A stretch of DNA of 21,136 bases from a virus. Shown one piece after another: positions 6,770 through 15,048 of this stretch (position 1 is the first letter of the stretch; every line of letters begins with the position of its first letter). The translations under genes were made by a program, and so were the position numbers. The stretch is taken from positions 33,388 through 54,523 of the IMG/VR virus record IMGVR_UViG_3300030106_002384. One strand, given 5' to 3'. The notes under the pieces are model-generated. The model had not been told where the DNA came from. It ran no database searches and saw only the letters and a program-made list of their open reading frames with translations.

Positions 6770-8831
6770 TAAATTGTCCTTCCATTGGTACAGGTGCTGC
6801 TCCTACTCCTATGTTACCTCCTCCTCCTCCTATTTGATCATTAGGATTTACTCCTTGAGCACTTGGAGCTTGTGCTTGTGGAGGTTGTTCTGGTTGTTGC
6901 TGTTGTAGTATTTTTGCTTGACGCATAGCTTCTTCAGGAGTATTACAAACTTTATCTGGATCAAGTCCCATAGAATTTGCTATTTCACGAATAATAGAAG
7001 TAAACTTAGCAAAAGGAGCTAGAGCAGGATTAGCTACTACCTGTAAGAATTGTAATAATCTTTGACTACGAACTTCATTAGCCATAAGACTTTCAGTTCC
7101 TCTAGCTTTAATTTCAAGATCACCTTTTATTTCAGGATCAAAATTAAATTGCATATTAAAACTATAGAAGGCTTCTCCTAAAGGACGAAGTAAATAATCA
7201 TCAAAGTTTTTTATAACAGTTTTTACACTTCCTGCAGCAGCACCCATAAGCATAGATATGCCAGCAGCAGTTCTACCAGTGCCTACTACACCTGTTTGAC
7301 CATGAGCAAAACTTGGTAAACCTGTAGCTTCATCAGTAAGCTGACGAGCTTTATCAAACAACTGCATATTTTCATTACTTACATTAGGAAATTTAGTTCC
7401 AAATATAGCTTGTCCCGGTGCTCCACCTTGTCTTCTAAATACTTTACCGGGATATACTTGTAAGTCTTGCCCCGGCACTAAATTAGTTTCATCCACTTCA
7501 ATAAGAAGATTGCCACTAAGAACAGCATTATCTACTGCCATTCTCATAAAACCATTCATTAATGTTTGAGTATCGTCCATATTTTCAGCAAGACCGATAC
7601 CAAAAAAGCTATAAGGATTAAGTTCATAAGGCACAGCATAAAAAGGTATACGAGCAGGTTTAAATGGATTTACTACAAGACGAAGAATAAAACTGTTACA
7701 TATCCAACAATTTACCTGTATTTGGTCAACGTCCTTAAATTCTTTGGGTAGTTCAATACCGTACTCTTCTGCCATACTAGTATCCATAGTTCCCCAATAT
7801 TCAAATATTTGGTAACGCTCTGGATTGTCATTTAAATAATAGTCTTTAAGATCATCTTCCCAATATTCACTAGAGTAAACTTCACCCATTTCAATACAAC
7901 GATCAATAGCTTCTTTTCTAAAGTAAGGCCTATTTTTTAACTGACGTATTTGTGATCTAGAAAGTCTATGTCTTTCTATAACGTAAGTAGCATCGTCCAT
8001 GTTCATAGAGTCGGGATCAGGATAAAAGTCCCAACAGGATACGTGCTTAACTTGAGGCACAGTTTTAAATGTAGGTGTGTACTCTCCATTTTCATCCCAA
8101 CTAGGATACTCTTTATCTATTGCAAATGGACCTTTTATAATACCTGTACCAAATAATGCACACTCAAAAGCAGAAGAACGAAGATGCTTACTTGCACCTG
8201 ATTCTTCTAATTGATCCATGATTTGCTTTTCCATTTTCTTTGCAGCTACCATAGCTGGATGAAATGTTACAGCACTTGGAGTAAGACCTTCTCCTTCAAC
8301 TAAACCTTCAATCTCAGAAAGTTTTTCTTCTAATGGACCAAGTTTTATTTTCTTTTCTTGTAAACTTGCAAGAGTATCTCCAGCTTCAAGATCCTGACCG
8401 TCACCGGGAAAACCATAAGGACTAGTAGCTTCTCGATCTTGCTGTTGCTCTTGTTGATCTTCAGGAACTTTTGGATCAAAATGAACTGCTTCGCTTACTC
8501 CTTCAGGAAGAACAGTGGGTTCTATACTTAAAGGAAACTTTTGTCTTGCAAATAGAACATCTGTTATTTGACCATACGCTGCAAGAACTTTTGTTTTTGT
8601 TACTTTTATAAATACTCTAGAACGCTCTGCTTCAGTAAACTGAACGTCAGGTCCATATATACCTCTGTAGTTTCTATAAGACTGTAACCATCTTTCTTCA
8701 TCAAACCTACGCCAGTCTTTTGATCTATTGTATCTTTCCTCTATAAAAGCAACTAGCTGAGAGTACTCAGCATCATCGTCTTTATCTTCTAAGACTAAAG
8801 GATTTGCATCTTCAAAATTTTGATCTGACAT
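6684..8831 (-). CDS. Portal protein (715 aa)
   Basis: The 715-aa product fits the long portal proteins of short-tailed phages such as the P22 type (~725 aa). The N-terminal part contains FIEERYNRSKDWRRFDEERW and FIKVTKTKVLAAYGQITDVL. The centre has the wing/stem features FALDKEYPSWDE-like beta segment, FYPDPDSMNMDDATYVIERH and GLAENMDDTQTLMNGFMRM. The C-terminal ~65 residues are Gln/Pro/Gly-rich and low in complexity. Twelve copies form the vertex ring through which DNA is packaged and ejected. It starts two bases after the large terminase stop, the usual neighbour. Confidence 0.88.
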   Translation of the reverse strand: MSDQNFEDANPLVLEDKDDDAEYSQLVAFIEERYNRSKDWRRFDEERWLQSYRNYRGIYGPDVQFTEAERSRVFIKVTKTKVLAAYGQITDVLFARQKFPLSIEPTVLPEGVSEAVHFDPKVPEDQQEQQQDREATSPYGFPGDGQDLEAGDTLASLQEKKIKLGPLEEKLSEIEGLVEGEGLTPSAVTFHPAMVAAKKMEKQIMDQLEESGASKHLRSSAFECALFGTGIIKGPFAIDKEYPSWDENGEYTPTFKTVPQVKHVSCWDFYPDPDSMNMDDATYVIERHRLSRSQIRQLKNRPYFRKEAIDRCIEMGEVYSSEYWEDDLKDYYLNDNPERYQIFEYWGTMDTSMAEEYGIELPKEFKDVDQIQVNCWICNSFILRLVVNPFKPARIPFYAVPYELNPYSFFGIGLAENMDDTQTLMNGFMRMAVDNAVLSGNLLIEVDETNLVPGQDLQVYPGKVFRRQGGAPGQAIFGTKFPNVSNENMQLFDKARQLTDEATGLPSFAHGQTGVVGTGRTAAGISMLMGAAAGSVKTVIKNFDDYLLRPLGEAFYSFNMQFNFDPEIKGDLEIKARGTESLMANEVRSQRLLQFLQVVANPALAPFAKFTSIIREIANSMGLDPDKVCNTPEEAMRQAKILQQQQPEQPPQAQAPSAQGVNPNDQIGGGGGNIGVGAAPVPMEGQFSGTPQQPQQPTQQAQNAGQQQTPMGPLQ

Positions 8832-8833
8832 AT

Positions 8834-10477
8834 TTAATATCCAAAGGTTGCGTCAGAAGGTAAATATCTATCTGACATATGCTCTATTGTAAAATCGAAT
8901 ATACCTCTTCTAGGTCTACTCATTATACCATAGCGTAGTGCATCATATAAGTGATCTTCTGATTTAGTATTTACATCTTCGGGATTCTTTGGGTCAAGAG
9001 GTATAGAAGGTAACTGTGATACAAGATTAATACAGCTATGAAAGATAACCATGCCGGGTGTGTCATTATCGTCAAAACTTTCTTGAATTTGTAACCGTCT
9101 ATGTATTTCATTTTTACCTGCTATTCTACTCCCTGCACTTCTATCACTGGGTCGCCAGCGACAACCTTCCATAATCATTTGTTCTGCAAGAGATGGTCCC
9201 GTATCTCCACGTTTATGCCAACAGGAACTATCAAGAACACCATATAGTATTGTACCATCTTCATCTTCTAAATGTAATATTTTATTAGCTAAATCTTTTG
9301 CTAACATTTTAGATACATACAATTCTCTATATATTATTAACTGTCCATCTGGAGCTACAGTAAACCAAAGTACAGCACTATAAGAACCATACCCATAATC
9401 ACATGCTCTAAACTTGGGCCAGTTTTTAGGTATATCAAAAGGCTGTACAACATGAATTGTTCTATCAAATTCTGGAAACGCTGCACCTTCAGATACATCC
9501 CAGTTTCCCTCTAGTAATCTTTTTCTTTGACTTTCAGGTAATGAAAGTAGCATAGTTTCATAATCACCACTTTCAGATAGGTATGGATTATCAAATAATT
9601 TTGCAGGTATAAACTTTCTTTGAAATAAAGGTTCACCTTCTTTTGAATGACCTGAAGGATAAACTAAAGTTTTTCCATTTTCATCAGTAGCCCAAAACTG
9701 TTTTCCTGCAGGAGAAGGATCAACAAAATATTTCTTTACCCAAACATGTCCTGCACCACCGGGGTTAGTAGTAGCTCTCATGTACACTGGTAAATCAGGA
9801 GCAGTAGACCTCAGACGAGAACGAAGATAATCCCAAGCAAATCCTGTGGGCCATTGCGTGAGTTCGTCAAAGCCTATCCAACAAAAAGACAACCCTTGGT
9901 AGCGGAGTACATCATCATCTCTATCTAGATATGACAGCCACAATCTTCCACCTGCAGGGGAGGTCCACTGCATCTTTCTTTCCGACCACTTGATACCGGG
10001 AATAATTTTTGGATATAATTCTTGTGATTTCCAAACTAACTCTCTTAATTCTTCTGTGGTTCTACGAAGTAGTAAACCTGAAAATTGTGGATGTCCTAAG
10101 TAGCGCAGTGGATCAGCTAACATAGCGTAGCTTTTTCCTCCTCCTGCCGCACCACCATATAATACTTCTCTTTCTGCTGCCGCTAAAAAATCTGTTTGCG
10201 GTCCGTCATTAGGCTTAAATAAAATATTATGCTGTTCATCAAAAGTTAACTCAGGTATTGTGTCTTGAACAACAACTTTAGGGATGTCTATCTTCTTCTC
10301 TTGCTTCTTCTTTCTTCGATCCGATACGTTTGCTCTCAATCTCTTCAAGTTTTTCGAGGGCTTTTTTATAGTTGTTAAGCCATGTTTTATATGTTTTTGC
10401 CTTACTCTTCCTTTGCTTTTCGATTTTGATTCGCTTTCTGAGGCCAATGTAGGAAATTTCTCGTCCTGTTCTGTCAC
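8834..10477 (-). CDS. terL: Terminase large subunit (547 aa)
   Basis: The packaging ATPase/nuclease shows Walker A GGAAGGGKS (K115), Walker B as hydrophobic residues then D204–E205, the coupling motif TTNPGG (236–241), and an RNase H-like nuclease with D360 (ACDYGYG), D416 (GVLDSSCW) and D508/D512 (EDHLYDALRYG). All key residues are present. The GTG start at 10477 has GAGGTGG just upstream. The first ~70 residues are Lys/Ser-rich and overlap the upstream gene by 200 bases in another frame. No other start codon lies between this GTG and the ATPase core, so the overlap seems real. Its product cuts concatemers and drives DNA into proheads at the portal. Confidence 0.93.
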   Translation of the reverse strand: MTEQDEKFPTLASESESKSKSKGRVRQKHIKHGLTTIKKPSKNLKRLRANVSDRRKKKQEKKIDIPKVVVQDTIPELTFDEQHNILFKPNDGPQTDFLAAAEREVLYGGAAGGGKSYAMLADPLRYLGHPQFSGLLLRRTTEELRELVWKSQELYPKIIPGIKWSERKMQWTSPAGGRLWLSYLDRDDDVLRYQGLSFCWIGFDELTQWPTGFAWDYLRSRLRSTAPDLPVYMRATTNPGGAGHVWVKKYFVDPSPAGKQFWATDENGKTLVYPSGHSKEGEPLFQRKFIPAKLFDNPYLSESGDYETMLLSLPESQRKRLLEGNWDVSEGAAFPEFDRTIHVVQPFDIPKNWPKFRACDYGYGSYSAVLWFTVAPDGQLIIYRELYVSKMLAKDLANKILHLEDEDGTILYGVLDSSCWHKRGDTGPSLAEQMIMEGCRWRPSDRSAGSRIAGKNEIHRRLQIQESFDDNDTPGMVIFHSCINLVSQLPSIPLDPKNPEDVNTKSEDHLYDALRYGIMSRPRRGIFDFTIEHMSDRYLPSDATFGY

Positions 10478-10700
10478 TTAACCACCTCGCTACTTCTCGA
10501 TATGAGTATTCTTGTAAATATTTTTTTGCTAATTCTAGTGCCTCTAATTCCTCTATTATAGGTATGAGTAAGTCTTCATCATTTTTATCTACTTTATATC
10601 CAAAAGGTATAGTTCTACTAATTCTAGGTATGGCTAACCATTCATTATCTTCTTGTAAGCCTACTGGATTAGGCATTTCAAAATACGCAAAATTACGCAT
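10278..10700 (-). CDS. Recombinase-domain-like DNA-binding protein (140 aa)
   Basis: Residues ~30–95 (IPFGYKVDKNDEDLLIP, then YLQEYSYREVARWLSDRTG and YIGLRKRIK) resemble the DNA-binding 'recombinase' domain of large serine recombinases, where P-x-GY is followed by 'xxYSxREIAxxLN'. There is no catalytic resolvase domain, so it cannot act as a recombinase alone. A basic, helical Lys/Glu tail follows. ATG 10700 overlaps the small terminase stop as TAATG, and its 3′ end overlaps terL by 200 bases. Between terS and terL it may help DNA recognition for packaging; this is inference. Confidence 0.65.
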   Translation of the reverse strand: MRNFAYFEMPNPVGLQEDNEWLAIPRISRTIPFGYKVDKNDEDLLIPIIEELEALELAKKYLQEYSYREVARWLSDRTGREISYIGLRKRIKIEKQRKSKAKTYKTWLNNYKKALEKLEEIESKRIGSKKEEAREEDRHP

Positions 10701-11065
10701 TATGATATGGCAGACTCTTTTGGAGGTAATAACATGATACCACTAGGAGCAGTCAACTCTACCTTATCTGTTTTATGAATACCTATACGGTCTAGCAATT
10801 CCTTTGCTGCATTGAGCCTGTGTTGATTGCCTAGCTCTGAAGGACGATCTAGAACATTAATCATTGCTCTAGCTGCTCGTGGAGCATTCATGGCAAGATA
10901 CTCTCTTGTAAGTTCAAGCACTTCATCTTTTACAGAACGTAGAACTTCGGATGAACTTGTCCCTTCACTGTACCCTGCTATCTGTTTTGCTCTAGTGTAA
11001 TCACCTTCAGCTTCATCAAAAAGCACTTTAAGAAATGTCTGTTGTTTAGTAGTAAGTTCTCTCAC
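10700..11065 (-). CDS. terS: Terminase small subunit-like protein (121 aa)
   Basis: The 121-aa protein has an N-terminal helix-turn-helix-like segment (LTTKQQTFLKVLFDEAEGDY, AKQIAGYSEG) typical of small terminases. An oligomerising helical middle with APRAARAMINVLDRP and RLNAAKELLDRIGIHK follows, as in terminase_2-like proteins. The C-terminal tail ends in a hydrophobic LLPPKE region. The GTG start overlaps the holin stop as GTGA, implying translational coupling. It would bind the packaging site and present DNA to TerL, encoded one gene downstream. Family assignment is by eye, but position and motifs agree. Confidence 0.75.
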   Translation of the reverse strand: MRELTTKQQTFLKVLFDEAEGDYTRAKQIAGYSEGTSSSEVLRSVKDEVLELTREYLAMNAPRAARAMINVLDRPSELGNQHRLNAAKELLDRIGIHKTDKVELTAPSGIMLLPPKESAIS

Positions 11066-11517
11066 TTGCGTAAACTCCTATCTCCAAACCACCAAGCTAC
11101 AGCCGTAGTTGTTAAGAACATGAGTTGATTAGATAACTCACGTACAATCTCATGGTTATCTTGAATACTAAAGAATATGTATCCTGAGAAACCTAACAAA
11201 CCAAAAGTAAGTATAGGGCGAACAAATCTTAGTATAGAAGATATGACAGGTGTAGCAGGTCCATAAGAAGCATCGTGAGCATACGAAGCTGACCTCATTT
11301 CTGAATCAGCTTGCACTTGAGCTATAGCTTGTTCACTTTCAAGTTCCTCTTGTCTTGCAGTCATTTGTAATTGTTGAAGTTGTATCTCTTGATCAAACTC
11401 CAGTTTCATCTGCTTCAGTTCTTGCTTCTTTTCTAGAAACCTACCTACTGTACCAATAGCACTACCTACAATACCTGTAGCACCCCCTGATAAAACTGTA
11501 GCTATAATTTCAAACAT
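11062..11517 (-). CDS. Holin-like membrane protein, three-TM type (151 aa)
   Basis: The architecture matches phage/GTA three-TM holins: a short N-terminal hydrophobic segment (residues ~4–25), a long Gln/Glu-rich coiled coil (~27–75), a TM segment at ~98–118 (FVRPILTFGLLGFSGYIFF) and a last one at ~131–144 ending AWWFGDRSLRK. The FWFGxRxxxK-like ending is characteristic of that family. It would sit in the inner membrane and permit endolysin action. It lies 12 bases after the M15 peptidase gene and overlaps terS by four bases. Confidence 0.75.
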   Translation of the reverse strand: MFEIIATVLSGGATGIVGSAIGTVGRFLEKKQELKQMKLEFDQEIQLQQLQMTARQEELESEQAIAQVQADSEMRSASYAHDASYGPATPVISSILRFVRPILTFGLLGFSGYIFFSIQDNHEIVRELSNQLMFLTTTAVAWWFGDRSLRK

Positions 11518-11529
11518 GTAAACATTCCT

Positions 11530-11892
11530 TTACCACGTTGCATGAAACTTTCTGTTGTCCACATGCACAAAACTGTTATAGTGTATACCTAATCCTCTAA
11601 AGCCTACTAACCTAGCAGTGTCTATTATGTCTTGCTTATTAACACCTCTTAGTGATATATCAAATGCAGTAGCAGGACGTATCTTTGTAGCTCTATGTTG
11701 ACTTTTTGGTGCTCCACCTACCATTGCATTATGTCTAGGACATCTAGCAGAACTGTTAATAATAATTGGTTTGCCTATGAGATCTCTCAATCTTTGTAAT
11801 TTATCTATGGCTGCATCTTCTATAAATATAGTTCCACAGCCACATTTACATGCGAGTTCAGACCAAAGAAAAGATCGACTTGCGTATTTCAT
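11530..11892 (-). CDS. Endolysin, M15 family D-Ala-D-Ala carboxypeptidase-like (120 aa)
   Basis: The zinc peptidase signature of M15A enzymes is visible: SSARCPRHNAMVGGAPKSQH (H66), AFDIS (D78) and FVHVDNR (H110), after a CKCGCG element near residue 15. Spacing between H66 and D78 is about five residues longer than the usual SxHxxGxAxD, through an RATKIRPAT insert. ATG 11892 overlaps the stop of the preceding membrane-protein gene as ATGA and gives the family's usual N-terminus. A start nine codons earlier (11919) is possible but lacks a clear advantage. It cleaves peptidoglycan stem peptides in lysis together with the adjacent holin. Confidence 0.85.
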   Translation of the reverse strand: MKYASRSFLWSELACKCGCGTIFIEDAAIDKLQRLRDLIGKPIIINSSARCPRHNAMVGGAPKSQHRATKIRPATAFDISLRGVNKQDIIDTARLVGFRGLGIHYNSFVHVDNRKFHATW

Positions 11893-12092
11893 GTCAAAGG
11901 CAATTTTAAAATATTCCAAAGCAAAGTAACCATGCCCAAAAGAACTGTCACTGTAGATCCCATAATAATAGCTTCAAGTCTTCGTATTCTTCCTGATAAA
12001 GAATCTAATTGACGTTGTGTGGCTTCTGCTCTTACTGTGCATTCTCTTTCATGTGCTAACATTTCAGATTGAACTTGTACGGCTGTAATCAT
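11889..12092 (-). CDS. XhlA-like small lysis membrane protein (67 aa)
   Basis: The 67-aa protein has an N-terminal charged coiled-coil helix (residues ~5–40, ending SGRIRRLEAI) and one C-terminal TM helix (~43–62, IMGSTVTVLLGMVTLLWNIL). This is the layout of haemolysin XhlA-type proteins and some small holin/spanin components. ATG 12092 overlaps the upstream oxygenase stop (TAATG), and its own stop overlaps the endolysin start (ATGA). Membership in a lysis cassette with the M15 enzyme and three-TM holin supports a membrane lysis role. Confidence 0.65.
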   Translation of the reverse strand: MITAVQVQSEMLAHERECTVRAEATQRQLDSLSGRIRRLEAIIMGSTVTVLLGMVTLLWNILKLPLT

Positions 12093-13078
12093 TATGCAAC
12101 TTCTTGTAAAGTTGTATCTATTTCACCTGTTTCTAAATTCATATTATCTAAAACAGGCACTGACGTAGATTCTCTTAATTTTGCAGCTTCAATCATATCC
12201 TGTGGCTCCACTCCTGAATTTTCACGTTGACCAAAAAGCATAGTTACATTTATACGCTTGTTATCAAAACCGGGAAGAAAATTTACATCTGCTGTTTTAT
12301 GAAACAGATTAGAATTAAATAGAACGCATCTGTTATACTTATATGGAATGTAAACTGCTTTTGATTGTTGTTTATCTAAATACTCAAGCACTTCATCTTT
12401 GTTGTCGCCATTGTATCTATTAAAGTCCCAATCTACAGGAGCACCTGCATCCCAAATCCACATGCCCCCTGTCTTACCTATATCCTTTTCTTTATCATAA
12501 TCTCTATTTGCTTCTGTAGGTGTAATCCAAAAGTTTACATTGACAGCGGCAAAATCAGCATGTACATCTATACCCGGACATTTTGATTCATACTTAAATG
12601 CCCACATTTGAGCTAAGTTACGTTTATTTGTAGTATTAAATATTTTAGGTAAGTTCTGTACCATCTCCAATGCAAGTGTCTCTAAAACTTGAGGATTAAA
12701 ACCATTCTGTCTAAACGCACCTAGATAACCTCTACCATAAATTGTATTCCAAAAAGGAAACTCAAGACAATAATCTTTAAGTTTCTGTAATGCCTCTAAG
12801 TTCATAAAGTCATCTATAACTACAATATTAGGTTTTGTCTTATAATAATTTTCTTCTACTATATTAAAAGGTAACTTTTTATTAATAGCACCTTCATTAT
12901 GATTGTGATGAGGAAGTACTAATCTACCTGAATTAAGTAACCAAAGAAGTTGACCTATATCATGTGCTTCTTTCATGTGAAGCATGTGTTCCTTAAAAGG
13001 CTGGTCGTTAGAATTTTCTAGTGGATTATATTCTTTCTTTGTTTCTTTTGCTTTTGCTCTACGCTGTTTTCTATTCAT
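12092..13078 (-). CDS. 2-oxoglutarate/Fe(II)-dependent oxygenase-like protein (328 aa)
   Basis: The double-stranded beta-helix dioxygenase pattern is visible: HAD at H173/D175 (GIDVHADFAAVN), then FWITPTEAN, a distal His H260 (LFNSNLFHKTAD) and a 2-oxoglutarate-binding Arg about 15 residues later (KRINVTMLF, R275). The iron triad and the Arg are all present, so it may be active. The N-terminal 80 residues are basic, then NIVVIDDFMNLEALQKL, the usual start of prolyl-hydroxylase-like domains in marine phages. Substrate is unknown: protein hydroxylation or nucleic-acid modification are both possible. It is coupled to the lysis genes by a TAATG overlap. Confidence 0.8.
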   Translation of the reverse strand: MNRKQRRAKAKETKKEYNPLENSNDQPFKEHMLHMKEAHDIGQLLWLLNSGRLVLPHHNHNEGAINKKLPFNIVEENYYKTKPNIVVIDDFMNLEALQKLKDYCLEFPFWNTIYGRGYLGAFRQNGFNPQVLETLALEMVQNLPKIFNTTNKRNLAQMWAFKYESKCPGIDVHADFAAVNVNFWITPTEANRDYDKEKDIGKTGGMWIWDAGAPVDWDFNRYNGDNKDEVLEYLDKQQSKAVYIPYKYNRCVLFNSNLFHKTADVNFLPGFDNKRINVTMLFGQRENSGVEPQDMIEAAKLRESTSVPVLDNMNLETGEIDTTLQEVA

Positions 13079-13085
13079 AAAGACA

Positions 13086-13280
13086 CTACGCCTTCTTTTT
13101 AGTTCTCCTAACGGGACTTTTACCTTTTGCTTTCATTGGTGCTCCTACGGCAATCATTAAGCTTACACCGCCTTTAGGTTTATCTTTTTTATCTGGTACA
13201 TACCTACCTTTAAATTGTTTAGCTGCAGCACGAGCGTTCTTTTCACCTTCTTTTGTATAGGGAAACATTACTGTAGGCAT
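13086..13280 (-). CDS. Small basic protein (64 aa)
   Basis: This 64-aa protein starts MPTVMFPYTKEGEKNARAAA. It has a DKKDKPKGG segment and ends in a strongly basic tail (KGKSPVRRTKKKA). It has no membrane segment. It lies one base after the 208-aa gene stop and seven bases before the oxygenase gene, so it is part of the same transcript. The Lys/Arg/Gly tail is shared in style with the next three upstream genes, suggesting nucleic-acid or virion-interior binding. I do not recognise a family. Confidence 0.65.
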   Translation of the reverse strand: MPTVMFPYTKEGEKNARAAAKQFKGRYVPDKKDKPKGGVSLMIAVGAPMKAKGKSPVRRTKKKA

Positions 13281-13281
13281 A

Positions 13282-13908
13282 TTACTTTTTCCCTTTATTA
13301 ATAGGTGTAATCTTAGAAGCCATACCTCCTACATAAAACATACCACTCTTACGATAGTCTATATTACCATTACGACTTTTCTTCATGCCACCTTTGGCTA
13401 ACTTTACTCCTCGTCCTTTTAAAATATCTGCTTGTGAAACTTTACCGTCACCAGTAAGATCAGGGAAACCACCTTTTTTTAATTTAGGTTTTGGTTTACG
13501 TCTAGGTAAAGGTTGATTTTTTTCTCTCATATTTCTATTAAACTTTAATAAACTGTCAAATTCGTCCCTATCAATCTTACCTTCTTTAAACATACTTCTA
13601 ATTTCAGCATCTGTTGGACCTCTGGTGCTAGATTCTTTTACGCCCCCTCGTTGAAATTTTTGTTCACTCATAAATTTATCAAAGGCTTTTTTGTCTTTTA
13701 ATGTATTGTTAAAAAATGCTTTATCTGGACCTGAAGCTTCTTCCATTGCTTTTCTTAAATCAGTCTTTTTAAATTGAGTTGAAAATCTTCTAACTACATC
13801 TCCATAGTCTACAGGATTTTTCAAATCAAAATTTTTATTATCTTTAAATTTTTTTAAAGAATCTATTAAAAATTTCCCTGCATCTGTAACTATGTTAATT
13901 TTACCCAT
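13282..13908 (-). CDS. Basic protein with EF-hand/dockerin-like calcium loop (208 aa)
   Basis: The N-terminal ~130 residues are charged and helical. A Lys/Pro linker (RRKPKPKLKKGG) follows, then DLTGDGKVSQAD at residues 150–161. This fits a 12-residue EF-hand/dockerin calcium loop: D150, T152, D154, G155, V157 and D161 at positions 1, 3, 5, 6, 8 and 12. Further KGG and GG motifs lie in the C-terminus. Such a DLTGDGKV loop flanked by KGG occurs in uncharacterised marine-phage proteins, to my recollection. It is separated by one base from each neighbour. A calcium-stabilised virion or assembly protein is plausible but unproven. Confidence 0.7.
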   Translation of the reverse strand: MGKINIVTDAGKFLIDSLKKFKDNKNFDLKNPVDYGDVVRRFSTQFKKTDLRKAMEEASGPDKAFFNNTLKDKKAFDKFMSEQKFQRGGVKESSTRGPTDAEIRSMFKEGKIDRDEFDSLLKFNRNMREKNQPLPRRKPKPKLKKGGFPDLTGDGKVSQADILKGRGVKLAKGGMKKSRNGNIDYRKSGMFYVGGMASKITPINKGKK

Positions 13909-13909
13909 G

Positions 13910-14245
13910 TTATTTTCTCCTTTTTACTATTGATTTTTTACGAAGAGTTCCACCTCGTTTAAAATTTTTTATGTCTCTTATTGCAGGTTCAACTTCTGTA
14001 GCTAACGTAACTGTACCATATTTTCTCTTTGAGGAAGCTGTACCTGCTATATCAGTAATTTTATCAATAGCTTTTTTAGCTGCTTCAACACTTCGATGAG
14101 AGCTTAAAGGTTTTCCTAATTTAGAAGCTGCTTTCCCACCAAGCTTTCTAACTACATACTTAGCGGCTGCTTTACCTGCTTGAGAAGCGGCAGCTCTAGC
14201 CCCAGCCCCAAGCAAAAATACTCCATATGCTAAAGGAGCTACCAT
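13910..14245 (-). CDS. Basic Ala/Lys-rich protein with hydrophobic N-terminus (111 aa)
   Basis: The 111-aa protein begins MVAPLAYGVFLLGAGARAAA, a short hydrophobic stretch that could be a signal or membrane-associated helix. It continues with Ala/Lys-rich helices and ends FKRGGTLRKKSIVKRRK. ATG 14245 overlaps the upstream stop by one base. The K/R-GG plus basic-tail ending resembles the neighbouring 208-aa and 266-aa proteins. Function is unknown; an internal head or DNA-binding protein is possible. Confidence 0.65.
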   Translation of the reverse strand: MVAPLAYGVFLLGAGARAAASQAGKAAAKYVVRKLGGKAASKLGKPLSSHRSVEAAKKAIDKITDIAGTASSKRKYGTVTLATEVEPAIRDIKNFKRGGTLRKKSIVKRRK

Positions 14246-15045
14246 TATCTTTTACCTTTCTTTTTGAAAAAATTAGGTATGTCACTTACTGTTCCAGTTC
14301 CAGTATAAACATATTTTTTACCTTTATAATTAACTTCCTTTTGATATTTCTTTAGTCCACCTTTTTTAAATATTTGAAATCTGTCTAGAGCTTTAAGTTC
14401 TTCTTCTGTTGGAAGCTCACCCTTGCTCCCAAGTCCCATTTCTTCTGCAGCTTGTCTTCTTGTAAATGATGGTGGTCTTTGTCCTAACAGTTCTTCAATT
14501 CGCTCGCCCATTCTTTCTGGCATGGGTTCACCTTCTTGTCTACGACCTGTTTTAGGGACAAGATTTTGTCTACCACCGAGATAGGAATATTTGTTAAAAT
14601 TCTTTAGTATTTTACCTAAAGACTCTGGTGTATTTTGTCTGAATAATTTTTCCCCCTTTGGTGTGAGAATGCGAGTAGTCTCTGGTCCTTCTGGATCTAA
14701 TTCTCTTTTAATTTCTCTTTTCCGTTGTGCTATAAGGCTCCTTTGTTCTGGTCCTGTTAGGTTTTTTTCTGCTTTTCTAACATTTTGTAATCTTTTTTCT
14801 TGTGCTTCTGTAGCTTTTAATTTATCTTCTTGTGCAGCCGTAAGCTTTTTACCCTTTCTCCCCGTGCCTTTTACTTTATTTAATGCTTCTTGTAATTTTT
14901 TTAACTTTTCTTGTCTTGTTTTAGTAGGATTTTTTTCAAGCTGTTTTTTAATTTTTTCAATGTCTTTATTTAAAGATTTAGTATATCTAGCCTTTCCCAA
15001 CCCTGTAAGTTTTAAAAGTTCAAGGGCAGTTTTTACTTTTGCCAT
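14245..15045 (-). CDS. Lys-rich coiled-coil protein (266 aa)
   Basis: The 266-aa very basic protein has a helical/coiled-coil N-terminal half (residues ~20–115, dominated by Lys, Glu and Gln). A middle Arg/Glu/Pro-rich region contains RMGERIEELLGQRPPSFTRRQ, and the end is FQIFKKGGLKKYQKEVNYKG with a final KKKGKR. A GGAG ribosome binding site lies inside the end of the preceding cysteine-rich gene, so the two are linked. It resembles no enzyme. Composition suggests binding to DNA or to acidic virion parts. Confidence 0.65.
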   Translation of the reverse strand: MAKVKTALELLKLTGLGKARYTKSLNKDIEKIKKQLEKNPTKTRQEKLKKLQEALNKVKGTGRKGKKLTAAQEDKLKATEAQEKRLQNVRKAEKNLTGPEQRSLIAQRKREIKRELDPEGPETTRILTPKGEKLFRQNTPESLGKILKNFNKYSYLGGRQNLVPKTGRRQEGEPMPERMGERIEELLGQRPPSFTRRQAAEEMGLGSKGELPTEEELKALDRFQIFKKGGLKKYQKEVNYKGKKYVYTGTGTVSDIPNFFKKKGKR

Positions 15046-15048
15046 AAT

